NCBI RefSeq assembly: GCF_963576675.1
Contig: NC_088911.1
Coordinates: forward strand, 132,869,929-132,933,928
DNA from: Euphorbia lathyris
Lineage: Eukaryota > Streptophyta > Magnoliopsida > Malpighiales > Euphorbiaceae
Length of the DNA: 64,000 nt
Reading direction: 5' to 3'
Position numbers and translations under genes: made by a program
Notes under the pieces: generated by a model
Told to the model about the DNA's origin: nothing
The model's database searches: none
The model's input: only the letters and a program-made list of their open reading frames with translations
Shown here: in pieces, positions 31,379 through 45,986 of the stretch
How the letters are laid out: each line of letters opens with the position of its first letter
Position numbering within the stretch: position 1 is the first letter of the stretch

Positions 31379-33044
31379 TGATAAGGGTCAAAAACCCATA
31401 TCTTTGGGTACGGTTTTAGGACGGTTTTTAGCGTTATTTTATGAATAAGCGAGCAATTCTCGCATTTATATGCTTTTGTATGAGTTAGTTAGAAATTGGA
31501 TATGTTCTGTTTACTTTTCGTTGTTTAGGCTCGTTTTCTGGTTATTTTAGGCAAATATGGCCAAATTGGCATGTACGTTAAATTTCCACTATCTTTTATA
31601 GCTAATTGATCCGCCAAAAGTCGCACCAAACGGAGTGTTCACTCAAAATAAGCGATTGGCGGGTCAATTTAGCCTCAGAACTAATGTTATTTGGAGTTTT
31701 CGTGCACGTGCAGGCTAAAACAGGAACGCGTTCGGGTGAAAGTTGTGTTTCGGGACATCCAGCAGTCGTGCAAGGCGTTCTAGGCAATCCCGCTCGTCGA
31801 AATGGCCTTTTTGGGCCGCATCGGTGAGCTGGCACTGCCAGCCCGTCGAGCAGGCCTCTAAGGGGCCAGCTCACCGAGGCCAGCTCGCATCGAGCTGGCC
31901 TTCATAGGCCAGCTCGCCGAGCTGGCTATGCAGGGGCCAGCTCGCGACGAGCTGGCCTGCGCAGGCCAGCTCCCCGAGCTGGCTCGCCCAACTCGGCGAG
32001 CTGCCCTGCGGGAATCAGTCAAAAGACTGATTCCCGATCCTACAAAGCCACGATTGACCCCACGACTTCCCACATGCAAAAGGATATGAATTAGGTCAGA
32101 AAGAGGGCCCGAACCGCGTCTATAAATAGGAATTTCCAATTGTAAATTAAACATCTTTCAGTCTTGTAATTACTTTAGCCTTCAACCTTGAAGAATCCTC
32201 TCCACCCCTTCCATCTCCTTCAACCTCCATTGAAGCACCTTCGAAGCTCCGTCCATCGAGGATTATTCAAGGTCCATCCTTAAGACCTAGGAAGCCGGCC
32301 GCAGGGTAGACAGGTTCCCTGAAAGGGATTTTCTTATCACCTTTCATCTAATTATGTTTGTACCCTTTGATATAGTCTATGAATCCTAGGCTAATTGTAT
32401 CCCGTGACAATGTTCTTCGCCTTTAATAATATTTTAGCTCTTATTTCGTTCTATGATCTATTTATTTAATCTATTTATTTAATCTATTTATTTCGTTCTA
32501 TTATCTATTTATTTTAGCTTTGACGACCTCTTAGTTGATTAAGCCCAAATTGCTGAGCCTTAGACCTAGTTTCGGCCTTACAAGGGAATGACGCACTAGG
32601 GACTTCAGGAGGGTAAGTAGGGTTAATCGCCTTGAATACAAGTGACTTAGATTAGGTTTTTAATCTATTGACCTAATAACATATCTTCATTATTATCATT
32701 CATACCATGTTCCTTAGGGTAATTGCATTAGTGAAAGATCACCTAGGAGTAGTTTAACTTACTTAGGAGTAGAATAACTTAATTAGGAGTAGAATAACTT
32801 AGTTCAAATTAGTATAACTTAGCTAGGAGTAGAATAATTCAACTAGGAGTAGATTAACTTAATCAAAACAACTCAAAACCCACACAGCCTAGATAACACC
32901 TGAGACCAAGTAGCTCGATACTTGCAGGAATAAATCCTGTGGATTCGATACCTGGACTTGTCCAGATTTTATTACTTGATAATGACAGGGTACACTTATC
33001 CCTTAGTCATCCTCAGTGGTGACCGACGCCGCTGAGGCGCGTCA
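31379..33044 (+). mobile_element. X2 3' LTR
   Basis: Starts TGATAAGGGTC and ends GCTGAGGCGCGTCA, 1666 bp, closely matching the LTR at 52856-54532. GC-rich GGCCAGCTCG/CGAGCTGGCC cluster at about 31805-32010, TATAAATAGG at 32121-32130. Near 32455-32520 the sequence seen in the other LTR is replaced by repeated CTATTTATTT units. The right flank TTATC starts the W element. Confidence 0.9.
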
Positions 33045-34260
33045 TTATCCCGAAGAACAATTAAGTTTCTCCAAGTAAGATCGAACCAAATCCAAGAGAA
33101 TGGGTGAAAGCATTCATGCTTAGGAATGGTGAAAAACTGCTTGAGCCAAAGAGAACAACCACAACAGTTGTTCCGACAGAGAACAAATGGATAGAAGAAC
33201 AACTAGAGATTGTTTAGATTAAAAATAACGTTGTTCTAGCACAAACACGAGTTGTTCAAGAAGTTGTTCCTGAAATCATTCTAGAGAATCTGATTGTTCC
33301 TGCATACATACCAAAAATTCCATATCCGGGGAGATTAAAGCATCATCAATTGGAAAAATAATTTGATAAATTTTTAAATTTTTTCATAAAGTTTCATGTT
33401 GATGTACCTTTTATTGATGCTTTGATGCAGATGCCCATGTATGCTAAATTCATGAAGGAGCTCTTGGAGAACAAGCAGAAACTTGAAAGTGTGGCCATAG
33501 TACAATTGAATGCAGATTATTCAGCAATTTTGCAGAACAAGCAGTCTTTTCCCCCAAAAGCTAAAAGATCCATGGGGTTTTTCTATCACATGCTCTATTG
33601 GACATTTGAAAATTGATGCATTATGTGATTTGGATGCTAGTGTAAATTTGATGCCATATTCCATTTATAAACAATTTGGTTTAAGAAAGCCACAATCCAC
33701 TAAGGCTCTTTGCAACTAATGGATAGATCCATCAAGTACCCTAGGGGAATTGTGGAAGATGTGCCCATAAAAGTTGATAAATTTATCATACCAGTTGATT
33801 TTATTATCATGGATATGGATGAGGATTCTCATGTTCCTATAATCTTAAGTAGACCATTCTTAACCACAAGTAGAGCTTTAATAGATGTGCACAAAGGCAA
33901 ATTAATACTGAACATACATGATGAGAAAGTGGAATTTAAAATGAATGGGTTCATGAAAAAATCTTCTTCTTCTTTGCAAGATTTGATCAAGAAAATTTTT
34001 TTAAAAAAGGAAAACAATTTCAGGATACCAAAGAAGAATGCGAGGAAGGTTCAGAGCAAATGCCTGACTTTTCTGAAAACTATTGGTGGAAACAGGAGAA
34101 CAATCTGGAAAAGCAGCCTACCATAGTTAAATCCTTAGTGGAAGAACAATCACAAGTTATTCCATGGCAAGAAGTGGACGGTTCAGCTCAAAAGGTTCCA
34201 TATATTAGCCCACCATGTGCATCATTTGTATATCAACCACCATGAAGAGCAGCCAAAACC
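33045..34260 (+). pseudogene. gag-pro: W gag tail and protease remnant
   Basis: The frame continues from the W gag half at 52855 in the other nest. It reads EPNPREWVKAFMLRNGEKL, then the protease region FHVDVPFIDALMQMPMYAKF, LKIDALCDLDASVNLMP and IILSRPFLTTSRALIDVHKGK. The active-site loop is DLDA where relatives have DLGA, a change expected to inactivate it. Frameshifts occur near 33600 and 33715 with a stop near 33230. No RT, RNase H or integrase follows before the LTR, so W also lacked most of pol. Confidence 0.78.
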
Positions 34261-35268
34261 AGTGTCCGCTCTAAACACCAATTGGAGCATGGTCGAATAA
34301 GTTGATTTGTTGTTTTATTTTGTGGAATCTCTCTCTTCTAGTAATGTTTCTAAGTCAAAAAGTCCTCGCATGCATCTTGAATGGATTATTGAAAAGAGAA
34401 CATTGTCCTTTTATAGGCAGACTTGTCTGCTTGTGCTGTTTTATCCTTTACTGTATGTTATTTTATCTTTTGCTACAAAACGTTTATCTGTTATCCGAGA
34501 CTGTTTTGTCTGTTTCGGCAGACTGTTCTCAGCTGCTGATTTCTATGTAGTTGCCTTTCCTTTAGTATTTTATTATTTTTCTTGTTTATTTAAACCCACT
34601 TTAGGGTGTTGTATCAAAGGAGATCAGAACTCCAATTTCAGAATCATCAATAAGAGAAGGTCTAATATAGACCAAACTTAAGCTTCCTTTCTTCTTGTAT
34701 TGCATGGTGATAAAGAATGAGTAGTCACTCTACGGGCTGAAGCCAACCTTAGTTTGGTGGATGTAAGTGGTTTTTCTTCCCTATTATATGCAAGAATATC
34801 TTTAGATGATTGTTAGGTTGGGTGTTTAATTCATTATAAGTCTAGCTAGCCTATACTTTAGTCGAATAATTACGGAGGAGACTTGGGTTAGACACCAAAA
34901 AATACCATCTGACACGCATTACTTAACGATGGAGACATGATTAACTAATGTGCCAAGGGTTTTTAGCTTCACCGTTAAAATGCTTTCGTGTTCTTAATGC
35001 ATAAGAGTCTTTGTGAGCCTACGTTTTACACTAGTTTGCGTACTCTTAGAAGAATCTCTGGAACATGGGAGACCTGACCTTAGTGAGATTAGTTGAAGCT
35101 AGCTTGGATCTATGTGCATGATATTGTTCATTAGGGAGAAATCTGCTTGTTCACTAGCCGCCTGGTTGTGCTTCCAGCCTATCCTCTATTATCCTGACCC
35201 ACCCTAGAATTACTTTGCATGTTTGTTATTAACTCTGATTCGTGTATTATATTTCTTGCATTTAATTT
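34261..35268 (+). mobile_element. W 3' LTR, part left of the CACTA insertion
   Basis: Noncoding sequence with a TATTTAAACCC box near 34585 and no pol upstream. Its right end continues across the CACTA element at 40705. The last part (from about 35217) matches the LTR fragment at 51350-51534. The exact left boundary is uncertain; TGTCCGCTC at 34261 is a candidate start because the LTR ends ACA. Confidence 0.6.
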
Positions 35269-35284
35269 CACTATACCATAAAAC

Positions 35285-35610
35285 CCCCTAATGCAACCAA
35301 ATTTGAATTTGTTGCTTGAAAATTGATGCATTAAATGAGTTTATTTTGTTGTATTTTAATAATGTTGCATTTTTGTTGCAATAATCTTCAAATTAGCAAA
35401 ATTATAAAAAATTATGCAACAAAAATATTAATTGTTACTTTTCATGTTGCTTTTAAGCAAGTTAATACAACAATTTGTTTAAATTGTTACAAAAAATAAG
35501 GTAAAATCGGAAAAGCAACAAAATTATAATTGTTGCATTGACATTTAAGTGATCCAATGCAACAAAAATAAAGAAAAACTAACAAATATATAATGTTGCA
35601 ATTAAGATAA
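35285..35610. repeat. CACTA left subterminal repeat array
   Basis: Repeated TTGTTGCA / TGCAACAA words in AT-rich sequence, in both orientations. Such arrays bind the transposase in well-studied CACTA elements. A matching array lies at the right end. Confidence 0.75.
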
Positions 35611-38245
<2,635 letters not shown>

Positions 38246-39990
38246 TTTTATGGTTCTCTCTTCCAGTTCAAACTCAAGATACTGAAACTAGCCAAGAAGG
38301 TATCTGTTTTTCCTTCGTTATTTATGTAACTTCTATTATTGTAATCTAAAAAGAGAGTTCAGTTTACCAAAATAAATAAATAAAAAGGAGAGAGTTCATA
38401 GGGCCAACCTAGAATTAGGGAGATGAATACTTTCTTTATTTTCCATATGCTTTAATCAATTATGTCTGATGGCTTCAAGTTCTATCGTTTTTGGTTAAGT
38501 TCTATGTGTTTATTTTCTTCTAACTATTTTCTTATTATTTTAACTTTTTTTAAAAACAGATAGATTTTTTGTTGGGTCAATTGTCCTTAGTCGAGTTCCA
38601 AAAGTATGAGTCTCTTCATAAGTCTGATTAAATTAGAATCTGATCTGAATGAACTTGTGGTTGTTGGTTCAGAATTAACTCAGGAAACTACATCTTCCAT
38701 GAAGGAGGATAGTGAATCAAGCACAAAAGAAGAAACTCCTTAAGCTCAAGAGCCCACATTGCCAATATTCCAGAAAATTATCAATTTGAGCAAGCAAATT
38801 CAGGTAAGATTTTTCTGTCTTTTGAACTTTCTCAATTTGGTGGTTGTATAAAATAAGGACAGGAAAAAAAATATATCAGTTTTATCATTTCGTTCTACGA
38901 AAATTTAGTCCCTTGGATGTTTAAGCTGAATGATTCAATTGAAGTACTTGTTCTCCTACAATAAATTCAAGTAGACTTTAGTTTAGCTGCAGACTTCTGA
39001 TATTTGTTTACTGATTTTCCTTAAATCTAATGTTTTTTTATTTCCTTTATTTTCAGTCGTTCGAAAAGAATCCCGTGACCCGAATGCATGGCATAGGCGG
39101 AGGAGCTGAACGGCTTCTGGCGGCGGGTTTATTGAGGATCAGAATTCCATTAAATCGAAAGTTCTGGGGACGTCTTTAGGTATTTCTCAGACGAACTATT
39201 AATTTCTGATGTTCTTTCTTCCTTTTGTCGACCATTATCTGAGATGAAATGACTATATAACGTGATTGAAATATTGTGAATTATTTATGAGTGGATCTAG
39301 ATTGTGAACCTACTGGTTTAGTGAATTGTTAGTTAAGGTCTATCAAATGGATTTGCTTGGCAGATGTTCTAAGTCAGCTCTAATGCTCTGCTCTTTTTTA
39401 ACAAAACTATAACAATACCTCTTAACTTGAGAATTTAAAAACTTAAAATGTTTGATTTTTAATTTCAAACAGATTGAAGAAATCAAATGAATTTGTAAAC
39501 AGTCCTCATTTCCTTTGTTCATGTTCAGTTTGAATAAAAACCGTGTTTGATCTGTTCCAAAATTGAACATCGAATATGTTGTATATTTGTTATTAAGAAG
39601 ATGAGGGCTAAAACTTATTCCCTCGTTTTGATTTTGTGTGATTCGAAGGAAATCTTATCTTTTCCTTTCAGCATCATTTTGAACTCCCAACCAAGGGAAA
39701 TCTTCAATCTTTTCATCAATCTTTCATATCCCTGCTTATTCCTTCATCAAAACTTTGGGGTCATGTTTCGTTTGTAATATTATGGTGAATTGTAAATAAA
39801 ATTTAAAAAGTGCATTAACTTAAATGATTTCTGGTCATGCAGGTCTTATACTGCTTGTCAATCATTCATACTCTTAGCTGATCCTGAGTTGAGGCTTGCT
39901 GTCGAGCTTTTTGGTCTAGAGGGACCTGCCTGGGAAAAGGAGAAGCTAACGAGTGACATTGATGAAAGATTGTTGTTTCTTAGAATTTGA
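38246..39990 (+). pseudogene. Second captured gene fragment, unidentified, four exon-like blocks
   Basis: Candidate exons 38267-38299, 38673-38803, 39057-39179 and 39843-39990 have AG/GT borders. They read TQDTETSQE; a Ser/Thr/Glu-rich block with ETTSSMKEDSESSTKEE followed by LPIFQKIINLSKQIQ; FEKNPVTRMHGIGGGAERL; and LADPELRLAVELFGLEGPAW up to a stop at 39988-39990. A TAA lies inside the second block. I do not recognise the family. The block structure and codon-like content suggest another host gene picked up by the transposon. Confidence 0.5.
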
Positions 39991-40129
39991 AAACTATGTA
40001 CTGGACATATATTATGATACTCTTATCTTATTTTGTAAGAGATTGTGCATGTATGATTTGGATCATTGTTTGTAAATATATTTGTCATATTTTATATTAC
40101 ACTTTTCGAAATTAGTCAAGATTTGCATT

Positions 40130-40690
40130 TATTACTTGTTGAAATTATTAAAAGGAAATGCAACAAAAAAGATGCAGATTACAATTATTGCAAAATTCAA
40201 TTATAAATGTTGCAAAAAGCGATCAAATATGTTGCAAGTTTCACTTAGAATTGTAGCAAAAGCTAATAAATATGTTGCAGATGCTAGTTAAAATTGTTGC
40301 AATTTCAACCAATTATGTTGCAAATTCGAACTAAAATTGTTGCAAAGTATAATATCAATGTTGCAATTGAAGCAATATTCGTGTTGCAGAAACTATTAAA
40401 ATTGTTGCAAAAATTAAATAAATTAGTTGCATTAGATTAAATGCAACAATAATTACATGTTGCATTTTTTTGTAAATTTGTTGCTTTAATCAAAAATTTG
40501 TTGCAATTAATTAAAAAATATCCAACAATGGTTAATTGTTGCTATTGTTTATAAATTGTTGCATTAGCAAATAATGCTACAGGAGCACCCGCAACAATTG
40601 GATTTTTGTTGCGTTAGGCCTATTTTTGGCCTACTGCAACTCAAAAAGGGGTCTAAGCCAACAATTTCACTTGGTTGCAGTAGGGGTTTT
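40130..40690. repeat. CACTA right subterminal repeat array
   Basis: More than a dozen GTTGCAA / TTGTTGCA words, denser than at the left end, run up to the terminal inverted repeat. Confidence 0.8.
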
Positions 40691-40704
40691 ATGGTGTAGT
40701 GTTT

Positions 40705-40876
40705 TAATTACTCAAAGTCCAATTTTAAGTCACCCAACTCTCCGTTCTAAGAATTTGATTGTTCTATTTAAATATCAGTGACTTTTGCTTGTTCTATCCC
40801 TGTGGAGACGATAATTTACTATCACTTTATTACTTGTACCTAGTGCACTTGCTAGAGCCACACCTTCTAGGGGACA
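40705..40876 (+). mobile_element. W 3' LTR, part right of the CACTA insertion
   Basis: Continues the W LTR after the TTT target copy and ends CTAGGGGACA. It matches 51404-51534 apart from about 45 extra bases (near 40745-40805). No primer-binding site follows, as expected of a 3' LTR. It is the right border of the left nest. Confidence 0.75.
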
Positions 40877-41579
40877 AAAATACTAAAGAATAAATAAAAA
40901 TTATAACAAAAACTAAAAGGAATAAATATAGGAATTAAACTTCCATTGAACTATTTTGATTAAATTTGAAAATTAAAATACAAGTTTTCTTATTTATATA
41001 ACTAGAGACAATTGTGTATTTTCATATATAAAAAATAAATAAAGATATTAAATAGTTTATTAAGATACAATTTAAGGACTTTATAATAACATACTTGATT
41101 TAGTAAAATATAGAAAATTTATAATTATTTACCTTTATTTTTTTTTGGTAGAACAATTATTTACCTTTATAAATATACAATAAAATATATAAAAATATAT
41201 TGAATGATTTTAATGCCAAATATAGAAATAGTAAAAGAAAAAAGTTTTGATACATAATTGTATACTTTTTTTTTTAATATTTTGAAGTTAATTATACTTA
41301 ACTTATCACACTCAAATTTGTATGTTTTTTTCCATTTAATACCCTGAAATTGTAAACTTTGAGATCATAAAACATTTATTTGCTAATTTATCAAAATGCC
41401 AATGAAATTTATATTGCATATCTGATAAATTTAATGTGCGTCAAATCAATAAATAACATCTGGTAGACTTAAAATTTGGAAAGTTCAATTTATTAAATAA
41501 TAAAAAGTTACAAATTTAATTGCATAATAGGTTCAAGAAAAAATACATAGCATTTTAGATGGGTCATTACATAATTAAG
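40877..41579. other. AT-rich intergenic DNA, no feature recognised
   Basis: Long A and T runs and no coding frame. No matching repeat is seen elsewhere in the window. Confidence 0.6.
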
Positions 41580-41961
41580 TTTAGGATAAACAATTTATTA
41601 GTCTCCACATTTTTACATCACACACTGTTTAATCCTACTATTTTGAAAAACAAATTATAAGGTCCATTTTTTTTATCACCGTCAACCCTTTAATGATTTT
41701 GTCTATTTTTTTAGATTTTAAACAAATATATCTTAGCTTTCAGGACAACTATATAGTGCGATGCAAAATGACCTTACTCCTTTATTTTCAATTTGCATGT
41801 TTATAGTGAATATAATGGTTAAAAATCTAAAATATATAGATAGAAGGACCAAAAGATTATCAATGATAAAAGATATGGACCTTATAATATGTTTTCTAAA
41901 ATATGAAGGTTAAACAATCAGTTAGGTAAAAATCAGAGGACTAATAAATCATTACCCTAAA
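41580..41961. mobile_element. Foldback / long-TIR MITE-like element
   Basis: The left arm starts TTTAGGATAAACAATTTATT. The inverted right end starts TTTAGGGTAATGATTTATT. The arms stay alignable for roughly 150 bp each, including TTATAAGGTCCAT in both, with many mismatches. No coding sequence. No clear target duplication was found, so the superfamily is open; long arms would suit a Mutator-like or foldback element. Confidence 0.65.
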
Positions 41962-42289
41962 TTTTATATAATTAAAATGTACATTTTGTGTAAAAAAACC
42001 AGTATATTTATTTAAAATGTACATTTTATATAATGCTTTCCTGCATTATTATTTATCACAATGAGATTTTATTTAGACGCTAAACTGGTTTTAGGCCAAC
42101 ATCTAAAATGGTTAGCCCAAGTTTATTTTAGCTCACATAACTTTTTACGACTCGAATCTGAATGGACTCGAATTTTAATAACAACTAAAGAAGTTATCCT
42201 TATTACATTTCGAATTTACACGTTTCATATTGACAAATTGTGAAAAAGGCGCCAGTATAGATGTGAATTGGAAAATGGTAATGTAGTGG
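41962..42289. other. Intergenic, no feature recognised
   Basis: AT-rich sequence. A 60-residue frame at 42061-42243 has no recognisable motif and is probably chance. Confidence 0.5.
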
Positions 42290-43260
42290 TTTACATATCT
42301 ACTTAAGATAGGAAGAAATGGGGCCCCCTACCTCAATCCTCTCTCCGGAACAAGACGAGCTCTCGATTGACCATTCACTAAAAAGGAGAAAGAGACAGTC
42401 GAGATACACTACATTATCAAAAAACAAAAATGATCCGAGAAGTCCAACTACTTCATAACTCTATCTAGGAACTTCCATTCCACTATATCACATGTTTTAC
42501 TCATATCCAGCTTTAGACAAAACTGACCAACTCTTCCTTTCAACCGCATCTTCATTGAATGAGAAATCTCAAAAGCTAATAAAGCACAATATACGATCAA
42601 TCTACTAAGGACAAATGCAATATGTGTGTGGTAAATAACATCAGGCAGCACAAATGTTAGTTTATTAGTAAGGACCTTTTATATCACCTTATATAGAACA
42701 CTGTAAAGACTAATCAATCTTGAATCATTCACTAAAGTGGGTTGTTTTACCTTTTGGAAAAGAGTAATATGAGTATGATTTTTTTTTGTAATTCATCTAT
42801 ATCAATGAATTTCAAAATAAAATCGATCACCTCGTCCCCAACCAAGTCTTAGTTTGCCTGATAAAAAAACCATGTCATCTTATCAGGTCCAAAAGCTTTA
42901 TTCGGAATTCCTTAATTGTTACCTTCACCTTACTCCGATGATATGGGGGCTACTAGCACTGCATTCCCATCCATCTCTACCCTGCTCGTCATCTTTTGAA
43001 ATATAGCATCAACATTAGAAGGATTAGATTAGCGAAAAGAGTGGAAAAATAATTCCACATTAGCACTACTATTTTATCATCCCTAGCGAACCAATTTCCA
43101 TTTTCATCTTGCAGTTTAGAAGTGAATTTGTCTTCCTTAAAGTAGACACCTTCGAATGAAAGAAGGTTGTATTCACATCACCCCCCAATAGCCATTGAAC
43201 TCGAGAATGTTGCTGCTAGATAACTTCATCCTATAAAAGTAGCTCTCCTAATGCATCAGA
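42290..43260 (-). pseudogene. LINE (non-LTR retrotransposon) reverse transcriptase fragment
   Basis: On the minus strand, in shifting frames, blocks typical of plant L1-type RT appear in the right order: SRVQWLLGGDVNTTFFHSK, NGNW-type spacer, ISLYSVLYKVI, FVLSRLIVYCALLAFE, FCLKLDMSKTCDIVEWKFL and FLVNGQSRARLVPERGLR. Stops and frameshifts are frequent. Neither the endonuclease start nor the RT 3' half or poly-A tail is clear, so this is an old internal fragment. Confidence 0.78.
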
Positions 43261-43955
43261 TTCATGTTTAATTTGGCTTCTAACCGAATCAGTACCCCAA
43301 TCATTCTGTATATATGCTCTCGCTTCTGCTTAATTTGCCTTCCAATGGGAGGTTTCGTTGGGTTCAGTGGGGGAAACTCTGATGCCAAAGTCAGAAATAA
43401 TTCCAAGAATAAACTCAAAAGCAGTATAGTAAAGATTAAGAATGCATACCTAATACTCCTTGGGATTGGTGTTTTTATACTAGATTCTCTAACCATATTT
43501 GTAGTACATGCAAAATCTATGATTTAGTGCTCTTTAATGTATTTATTGCACATTCTTCAGGCTTGTTAATGAACTATTTAATGGTACTGATTATGGAGGT
43601 TCCTAAAAACGGCTTAGTCGTAATGGTGGCGTATCAACCTTAATTGGTGTATCTATCCTCTTTTAGCGAGTCTAGTTCTCACTTGGCGTATGCCTTATTT
43701 TCATATCCGAGGTTTTTACCACGTGGCCGTGTTTTATGCGAACATGTCCTTTTATATGTGGGGTTTTACTAGTTTTCCCTAGAGATGCGGATCTTATCAG
43801 AAGCCCCCCAAAATGACATTCAGGTCATTTACGACTTTTCACCTTCATGGCGTGCTTGCGCTTTGATTGCGCTGTGTGGGAACATTTTTGTTTGCCATTC
43901 AGAGGAAGACATGTGGCACATCTATACCCATTTCCCTAGGTACCAACGCCCTTTC
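43261..43955. other. Intergenic / upstream region
   Basis: No recognised gene. Short frames such as 43785-44147 overlap a promoter-like stretch and leader and carry no family motif. Confidence 0.45.
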
Positions 43956-45986
43956 TTTTATAAGGGTGGATTTTCCCTTTATAGAATTCTCACTTCGTAT
44001 TCTTCCTTACTTCTTACTCCCAGAATTCCTTCTTTTCGCTCTCAGACCTTCATCTTTGATTTTCTCTTTTCATGTAAATGCCCATTTCCTATTGACAACT
44101 TCATGTACTTCGTTTGTTTTGAATATGAGTCTAGATTCTTCTGTTGAGTCATCTGAGAGGACTTTGGGTTTTGAGAAGCCCCAAAGGGTATCTCAGAACA
44201 TTCATCAGCCTCCTCCGGTGACAACTCCGGTCGTGACGATGGAGGCACATAATCCCCTTTCCAGGGAGGGGGAAGAAGTCAGTTCTTCGGCCCCCAAAAA
44301 GAAGAAGAAGGGAGCAAACGCTCCTAAAATGGAAATTACCTAGTCAAAAATTGACTTTGAGGTGATTGTCGCCCTGAAGAGTTTGTATCCTTGGCTGCAG
44401 GCGGCTGAGTGTGTAGTCCCAGGGCCTTATCACCATCCTGCTCAACCCCAATGAGGTGCTTCACGGTGTATATAAGCCACATAGAAAGGGGATTTTAATA
44501 CCCTGTCCCCGAAGTGGTAGGCAACATTTGAGATTTCTTTGGAATCCCTATTTGCCAGCTTCGTCCTAACGGGTGGCTAGATATATATCATATGTGATTC
44601 GTACCTTGTGATGAATCTAGGAATAGTTTTGAGTCCATGGGTCTTCCATTCCCTGCATACGCTAACCAAGCGTGAGGTGGAAGATCACCTCACCTTCCAA
44701 CGGCTGTGGGGTTATTCCCGTTTTGACTGTAAGATGTCAAACATCCATAACTAGGGGAGCAAGTACTTTTTCATCAAGGAGGCGAATGGCGTTTCCTTAG
44801 GGTTTCCCAGGTCATGGAACTATAACCCTAAGGAACATGCGAATAGAAAGTTCTATCTGAACCTCGAGTTGGAAAGCAATGTGAATTTGATGAGGTCTAT
44901 CAAGGCCAATTTTTGGACATGCGATTAAGTTTTGGAGTTCAAGAAGGTGGGTGTCCCTCTAGTGGAGATCCGTGATGGCATTCTTTATTACCGTTCTTAT
45001 AAAGACTTTAGTGAAGGTATGTTTGTTTTCTCCTTTTGCGTATCTAATGCTTTTCATCCTTTGACAGGGACGCGAATTCTCTGATTGCAGAGTGTAGAAA
45101 ACAAAGAAAAGCCCATGCGGCTCTAGAGAAGGCTAAGGCGGCCTTGAATAAGAAGGAGGGCAAGTGCTCAGCAGCTGAGGTCGAGGTTATACCTTCTGCC
45201 AACAAGCTCAAATCTGGGGCTTTATCCATTGGCAAGAAGGTGCCTTTATGCCATTCTCCGTCCAGCAGCACAAGCAGCTCTTCTCTAGTTGAGGGCTTGG
45301 TTTCCACCCATTCAAATGTGTCTATTTTGGCACCCACTTCTTATCATTCCTCTCGATTTTAGACTTTATTTTTTATGCTTACATTTTCCATGTCTTTGTA
45401 GCTAGAGAAGCCAAATCTTGGCGAATACTGGTGTGCTAAATATGCACAGTCTTTAACATTGGAATCTTACATCATGCTCAATGATGTGGATAAGATGATT
45501 CGTCAGATGCCAACTGTTCATGTGAATCGACGAAAATATCCGCCTTCAAGCCATCTAAAGCAAGCCAAGAGAAAAGCTATGCCGGTGCGTATCTTATGAA
45601 TCTTTCCTTTTAGTTTTTCATTTTTCATTTTTCTAACTCTTTTCTTTTTCAGCTTTTCAACCATCTCCAGTCCATAGAGGTTGGTCTGGTTGAAGGTGTA
45701 GCTCATGAGACTCGTGTTAAGGAGCTCGAATCAAAGTAGGCAAATCAGAAAGCAAGTAACAGTGTTGCTCGAGCAATATTGGATTCCTTCGAGGGAAAGA
45801 TCCACAACCTCGAGGCTAAGCTGGCACAACAAAAGGCTAATTCTGAGAATGTTAATGGTGAGCTAGTCCCTAGAGGCGGCTGAGAAAGGGCGTAAGCAAG
45901 ATAAAATCGACCTGGAAAGGGCGTATGGTCTTCACGCATACTACTACAGCGAACGGATCTGTTCCGTCGTAAAGAGAGACTATCCG

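Larger units (their letters stand above)
5717..33044 (+). mobile_element. X2: nested Athila-like element, gag plus second ORF, no pol
   Basis: Order on the plus strand: leader (from 5717), gag, short spacer, internal promoter-like block with intron, Athila-type second ORF, noncoding tail, polypurine tract and 3' LTR. Y interrupts gag and Z interrupts the second ORF. No protease, RT, RNase H or integrase reading exists between the end of gag (18264) and the promoter-like block (18462), so pol is absent rather than displaced. Its 5' LTR in this copy lies off the window, and an equivalent is seen at 52856-54532. X2 was a nonautonomous element before the nested insertions. Confidence 0.82.

Noticed and set aside
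5717..33044. Treating the X1 LTR at 4131-5716 as the 5' LTR of the gag at 5990
   Set aside because: It has a polypurine tract on its left and no primer-binding site on its right, and CTTGT plus X2 leader follow. It is the 3' LTR of a separate element inserted in X2.
43785..44147. 120-residue frame starting MRILSEAPQ
   Set aside because: It spans the TATA-like box and leader of the decayed gene and carries no family motif.
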